Shown here: piece after piece, positions 9,433 to 12,244 of the stretch | Layout: every line of letters begins with the position of its first letter | Numbering within the stretch: position 1 is the stretch's first letter | Assembly: GCA_046155815.1 (NCBI GenBank) | Contig: JBJXFY010000354.1 | Location: 1 to 12,244 of the forward strand | DNA length: 12,244 bases | Direction: 5' to 3' | From: JBJXFY01 sp046155815 | GTDB taxonomy: Bacteria; Verrucomicrobiota; Verrucomicrobiia; Limisphaerales; CAIMTB01 | The notes under the pieces: generated by a model | Told to the model about the DNA's origin: nothing | What the model saw: the letters and a program-made list of their open reading frames with translations, nothing else | Database searches by the model: none | Made by a program: the position numbers and the translations under genes

Positions 9433-10719
9433 ATGAACCCGCCGCTCAGCCGCCGCCGTTTCCTCCGGGCGTCCGCCGCCGCCACGGCGCTCGCCGCCGG
9501 CCCCCGCCTGCACGCCGCCGCCGAGGGTGAGCCGGTGACCGTGGGCGTCATGGGCCTGAACGGCCGCGGAACGGAGCTGGTGACGGAACTGGCCGCCACG
9601 GGCCGCGTGCAGGTGACCTGGCTCGTGGATCCGGACGTGCGCGCGCTCGAAAAGGGCCAGCAGGCGCTGGCCGGCAAGCAGCCCCGCCCGCCCAGGACGG
9701 ACAAGGATTTCCGCCGCATCCTCGAGGACCGCCGCACGGAGGCGCTGGTCATCGCCGCGCCGGACCACTGGCACGCGCCGGCCTCGCTGCTCGCGCTGGC
9801 GGCCGGCAAGGCGGTTTATGTCGAGAAACCGCTCAGCCACAACCCGCGCGAGGGCGAGCTGCTCGCCGCCGCCGTGAAGCGCACCCGCGGCGTGCTCCAG
9901 ATGGGCGTGCAGCGCCGCAGCCTGCCCTGGGTGGCCGAGGCCATCCAGAAAGTGCGTGGCGGCGAACTGGGCGAGGTCTACGTGGCCCGCGCCTGGTACG
10001 TGAACCGCCGCGACACCATCGGGTTCGGCCAGCTCGGGCTCGTGCCCGACGGGCTGGACTACGCGCTCTGGCAGGGCCCGGCACCGGACCGTCCGTTCAA
10101 GGACAACCTCATCCACTACAACTGGCACTGGTTCTGGCACTGGGGCACCGGCGAGCTCGGCAACAACGGCGTCCACCTCCTCGACCTCGCCCGCTGGGGT
10201 CTCGGGGTCGAGTGCCCCTCCCGCGTCGCCTCCGGCGGCGGCCGCTACTTCTTCGACGACGACCAGGAGACGCCCGACTCGCAGGCCGTCACCTTCGACT
10301 TCGGCGGCGAGAAGCTCATCCAGTGGGAGCACCGCAGCTCCCAGCCCACACCGCTGGACGGCGCGACGCACGGCGTCCAGTTCCTCGGCACCCGCGCCTC
10401 GCTGCTGCTGGACGACACGGGCTGGCGCATCCGCGACCTCGACGGCAAGGAGGTCGCCCGCGGCGAGGGCCAGGTCGCCACCGCGCCCCACCTGGCGAAC
10501 TTCCTCGACGCCGTGCGCAACCGTGCCCGGACCCTCACGGCCGATGCCGAGCAGGCCCAACTCAGCACGCTGATGTGCCACCTCGGCAACATCGCGCAGC
10601 GTCTCGGCCGCAACCTGACGCTGAACCCCAAGGAACGCCGCGTCGCCGGCACGGACCGCGAGGTCGCCGCGCTCTGGACCCGCGAGTACCGCCCCGGCTG
10701 GGAGCCGGCGGGACTTTGA
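9433..10719 (+). CDS. Tat-exported Gfo/Idh/MocA-family oxidoreductase
   Basis: 428 residues. The N-terminus carries a twin-arginine signal, S6-R-R-R-F-L11, followed by an Ala-rich hydrophobic stretch with a probable cut near residue 28-30. This fixes the start at 9433 and predicts export of the folded protein with its cofactor. A Rossmann NAD(P)-binding motif follows (V37-GVMGLNGRG46). The family's conserved E131-K132-P133 is present, and the C-terminal half has 'GTGELGNNGVHLLDLARWGL' with H248 and D251 at the expected active-site region. Members oxidise or reduce sugars, inositols and related compounds. This exported subgroup is expanded in Planctomycetes and Verrucomicrobia, where it is usually linked to polysaccharide use. 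The substrate is unknown, and no glycoside hydrolase lies beside it. A weak GGTGG 12 bases upstream is the only ribosome-site candidate. Confidence 0.93.
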   Translation: MNPPLSRRRFLRASAAATALAAGPRLHAAAEGEPVTVGVMGLNGRGTELVTELAATGRVQVTWLVDPDVRALEKGQQALAGKQPRPPRTDKDFRRILEDRRTEALVIAAPDHWHAPASLLALAAGKAVYVEKPLSHNPREGELLAAAVKRTRGVLQMGVQRRSLPWVAEAIQKVRGGELGEVYVARAWYVNRRDTIGFGQLGLVPDGLDYALWQGPAPDRPFKDNLIHYNWHWFWHWGTGELGNNGVHLLDLARWGLGVECPSRVASGGGRYFFDDDQETPDSQAVTFDFGGEKLIQWEHRSSQPTPLDGATHGVQFLGTRASLLLDDTGWRIRDLDGKEVARGEGQVATAPHLANFLDAVRNRARTLTADAEQAQLSTLMCHLGNIAQRLGRNLTLNPKERRVAGTDREVAALWTREYRPGWEPAGL

Positions 10720-10739
10720 AACTGCGGCCGGTTGGGCCG

Positions 10740-10769
10740 TTGACACTTGCGGCCCGGCGCAACTAGCTT
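10740..10769 (+). promoter_or_regulatory. Sigma-70-like promoter of the coiled-coil/lipoprotein pair
   Basis: A perfect -35 hexamer TTGACA (10740-10745) is followed after 18 bases by TAGCTT (10764-10769), a partial -10 match. Transcription would begin near 10776, leaving a leader of about 19 bases before the ATG at 10795. It lies between the stop of the oxidoreductase (10719) and the coiled-coil gene, so the pair is probably its own transcription unit. This is the best promoter in the window. Confidence 0.55.
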
Positions 10770-10794
10770 GCGCCCGCTTCATCCAAACGAGCCC

Positions 10795-11565
10795 ATGCTC
10801 CTGCGCGTACTGCTCATCGTCGCCCTCGTGGCCGGCCTCGCCGGCGTTGGCGTGACCTACATGCTCCAAGACAAGGTCGGCCAGCTCTCCGGCCAGCGCG
10901 ACCAGTTCAAGACCGACATGGAGACGGCCCAGGCCGAGGCCGCGCGCGAGCGCCAGACCGCCAAGAAGGCCACCGAGGAGGCCAAGGCGGCTCAGGAAAA
11001 GCTCGTCATCACCGAGGAGCAGCTCGCCGACGCGACCCGCACCGCCGCCGCCGCCGAGCAGAATGCCGGACGGCTCAGCACCGAGCTGGAGAAGACCACC
11101 GGCGAACGCAACACCGCCCAGCGTGAGCTGGCTGCCTGGAAGGCCACCGGCCTCACCCCCGACCGCATCGAGGCCGTCCGCCAGAGCGCCGAGCGTTTCA
11201 AGGCCGAGCGCGACGCCTTCGGCGAGGAGAAGAAGGTCATGGGCCGCGAGATCGCCCGGCTGACCGAGGACATCAAGGTCTTCCGCGGCGAGCTCACCGA
11301 GGTGCCCATGCCCGACGTGAAGGGCAGCGTGCTGGCCGGCAGCGAGCAGTACGGCTTCGTGGTGATCGACCGGGGCGCCGACGCCGGCCTCAAGGAAAAC
11401 GGCAAGATCATCATCTCGCGCAACAACGAGCTGATCGCCAAGGCCCGCATCGTCCGGCTCGAACCGGGCCGCGCCATCGCCAACTTCCTGCCCGAATGGC
11501 AGACCGTCACCGTCAACGCCGGCGACCAGTTCATGACCAGCTATGAAGCACTTGTTCGCAAGTAG
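10795..11565 (+). CDS. Membrane-anchored periplasmic coiled-coil protein of unknown function
   Basis: 256 residues. I chose the ATG at 10795, not the in-frame GTG-type start at 10747, because it begins directly with a hydrophobic segment (MLLRVLLIVALVAGLAGVGV) and because 10747 lies inside the promoter. Residues 1-22 are an uncleaved anchor or signal. About 25-165 is a long Glu/Lys/Ala/Gln-rich coiled coil. About 176-256 is a small beta-rich domain: 'KGSVLAGSEQYGFVVIDRGADAGLKENG' (in parts), then 'ISRNNELIAKARIV' and 'TVNAGDQF'. The layout of an N-terminal anchor, coiled coil and C-terminal beta domain recalls envelope organisers such as MreC, but I cannot assign it to that family and no mreB or mreD is nearby. 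Its 3' end overlaps the lipoprotein gene by 23 bases in another frame, which implies translational coupling and a shared role. Confidence 0.82.
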   Translation: MLLRVLLIVALVAGLAGVGVTYMLQDKVGQLSGQRDQFKTDMETAQAEAARERQTAKKATEEAKAAQEKLVITEEQLADATRTAAAAEQNAGRLSTELEKTTGERNTAQRELAAWKATGLTPDRIEAVRQSAERFKAERDAFGEEKKVMGREIARLTEDIKVFRGELTEVPMPDVKGSVLAGSEQYGFVVIDRGADAGLKENGKIIISRNNELIAKARIVRLEPGRAIANFLPEWQTVTVNAGDQFMTSYEALVRK

Positions 11566-11704
11566 GCTGTTGCTGCTGTCCCTCGCCGTGCTGTTCGCCG
11601 GCTGCGCCTCGAGCAAGCGGGAGGACAACCTCTCCGAGCGGCCGTGGAACTCGCCCAAGGGCTGGGAAACCGGCTTCCCCACGGGCATGACCGAGGGCCG
11701 CTGA
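11543..11704 (+). CDS. Small lipoprotein (53 residues) with conserved-looking RPWN...EGR tail
   Basis: The product starts MKHLFASR, followed by a hydrophobic stretch (LLLLSLAVLFAGC) ending in a lipobox-like F-A-G-C, with the lipidated cysteine at Cys21. The mature part is only 33 residues: 'CASSKREDNL', then a polar tail 'SERPWNSPKGWETGFPTGM' and 'TEGR'. The tail is rich in Trp, Pro and Gly, unlike random GC-rich translation, and resembles small lipoproteins I recall from Verrucomicrobia; that recollection is unchecked. Residue 22 is Ala rather than Asp, so outer-membrane sorting is plausible. The ATG lies within the upstream coiled-coil gene (23-base overlap) and has no Shine-Dalgarno, so translation probably depends on ribosomes ending the upstream gene. 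A terminator-like hairpin follows. The function is unknown. Confidence 0.82.
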   Translation: MKHLFASRLLLLSLAVLFAGCASSKREDNLSERPWNSPKGWETGFPTGMTEGR

Positions 11705-11732
11705 GGCTCCTTTCGGTTCGCGCCCCGCTGCT

Positions 11733-11760
11733 GCCGGCGCTCCGCCGGCGGTTTCGTCTC
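11733..11760 (+). terminator. Likely terminator after the lipoprotein gene
   Basis: GCCGGCG (11733-11739) and CGCCGGC (11743-11749) form a perfect 7-bp stem with a CTC loop, followed by the T-rich stretch GTTTCGTCTC. It lies 28 bases after the lipoprotein stop, in the 77-base gap before the convergent glycosidase gene. The T tract is broken by C and G, so efficiency is uncertain. Confidence 0.5.
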
Positions 11761-11781
11761 TGCCCTCGACGCCTCGTGGGC

Positions 11782-12244
11782 TCAGTCCTTCACCCGGAAG
11801 CGGACGCCCAGGCTCGTGCCCACCGGACGCTGAAGCAGCCCGAAGGCATGGTCTGAGGGGCGGTTCACGACCCGAGTGCCCCGGCCGCGGCGGGCAAGGA
11901 CGAGCGTGGTCGAGCCGCCGCCATCGAGGTTGAGCGCGTTGTGCGCGCCCAGCTGCTGGAGAAACCCTGCCGCCTCGGCCGGCGTGGCCCCCTCGCTGTA
12001 GCCGGGCTGCCGGCCGTCCATCGCCACCAGGTACAGGTGGCGGCCGTCGGCCGACCATCCGACAAGCGAGCGCGGCTCCGGAGGTCCGGCCTCCTCGGTG
12101 TTGCGTCCGTCCACGAGGACGGCCAGCAGCCCGCCCACGCCCATCCAGACGTTGGACATGGTGACGGACGGCAGCGCCAGCGCGGCGCGGCGTTCGCGGT
12201 CGAAGGTCACGGCGTGGAGGTTGGAGACGACGGGCGAATAGACC
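11782..12244 (-). CDS. Phosphodiester glycosidase (NAGPA-like) domain protein, C-terminal part
   Basis: 153 residues are visible; the frame runs open through the window end, so the N-terminus is missing and the GTG at 12210 is not taken as the start. The hallmark 'NLDGGGSTTLV' begins at visible residue 105. It is preceded by 'SADGRHLYLVAMDGRQPGYSEG' (in parts) and 'EAAGFLQQLGAHNALNLDGGG', and followed by 'VVNRPSD'. This matches the C-terminal half of the phosphodiester glycosidase family, which includes the mammalian enzyme that uncovers mannose-6-phosphate by removing GlcNAc. Bacterial members are often exported and are thought to act on sugar phosphodiesters of the envelope or of exopolysaccharides. 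Any signal peptide would lie outside the window. It converges on the lipoprotein gene, with 77 bases between their stop codons. Confidence 0.9.
   Translation of the reverse strand, partial: VYSPVVSNLHAVTFDRERRAALALPSVTMSNVWMGVGGLLAVLVDGRNTEEAGPPEPRSLVGWSADGRHLYLVAMDGRQPGYSEGATPAEAAGFLQQLGAHNALNLDGGGSTTLVLARRGRGTRVVNRPSDHAFGLLQRPVGTSLGVRFRVKD

Noticed and set aside
10719..10795. Operon from the oxidoreductase into the coiled-coil gene
   Set aside because: The 75-base gap contains a good TTGACA-type promoter and the products are unrelated, so separate transcription is more likely, though read-through cannot be excluded.

Overview
The window is about 12.2 kb of very GC-rich, densely coding bacterial DNA. 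Gene content points to a Verrucomicrobia-like organism, probably near the Pedosphaera/Limisphaera group. The evidence is a WD40 tail of the type carried by large Ser/Thr kinases, a secreted mosaic protein ending in a thrombospondin-3-like calcium stretch plus a C-terminal 'YFLERS...GFYRL' module, a Tat-exported Gfo/Idh/MocA oxidoreductase, and a tiny lipoprotein ending in an 'RPWN.P.GWE.G.P.G..EGR' motif. This assignment rests on family resemblance and composition; no rRNA or other taxonomic marker is present. I found no tRNA, rRNA, CRISPR array, transposase or phage gene, and no gene-free stretch longer than 300 bases.

Layout from left to right: (1) the 3' part of a WD40-repeat protein on the + strand, cut by the window start; (2) a large secreted protein (+) with a predicted signal peptide, a two-motif beta/gamma-crystallin-like domain, a PKD-like domain and a calcium-binding stretch; (3) a TauE/SafE-type membrane permease on the - strand, divergent from (4) a FadL/OmpP1-type outer-membrane beta-barrel (+); (5) a long imperfect inverted repeat between convergent genes; (6) a long DNA topoisomerase III (-) with three zinc-ribbon plus C-terminal-repeat units; (7) a Tat-exported Gfo/Idh/MocA protein (+), divergent from the topoisomerase across a dyad-rich spacer; (8) a membrane-anchored coiled-coil protein (+) behind a good sigma-70-like promoter, overlapped at its 3' end by (9) a 53-residue lipoprotein (+); (10) the C-terminal part of a phosphodiester glycosidase (NAGPA-like) protein (-), cut by the window end.

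Most of these products act in or beyond the cell envelope: the secreted mosaic protein, the permease, the outer-membrane channel, the Tat substrate, the coiled-coil/lipoprotein pair and probably the glycosidase. The topoisomerase is the only clear information-processing gene. I see no single pathway joining all of them. The only pair the sequence couples directly is the coiled-coil protein and the lipoprotein, which overlap by 23 bases. That pair is the best candidate for an undescribed small system. The inverted repeat and the repeat-rich topoisomerase tail are the other points worth checking.
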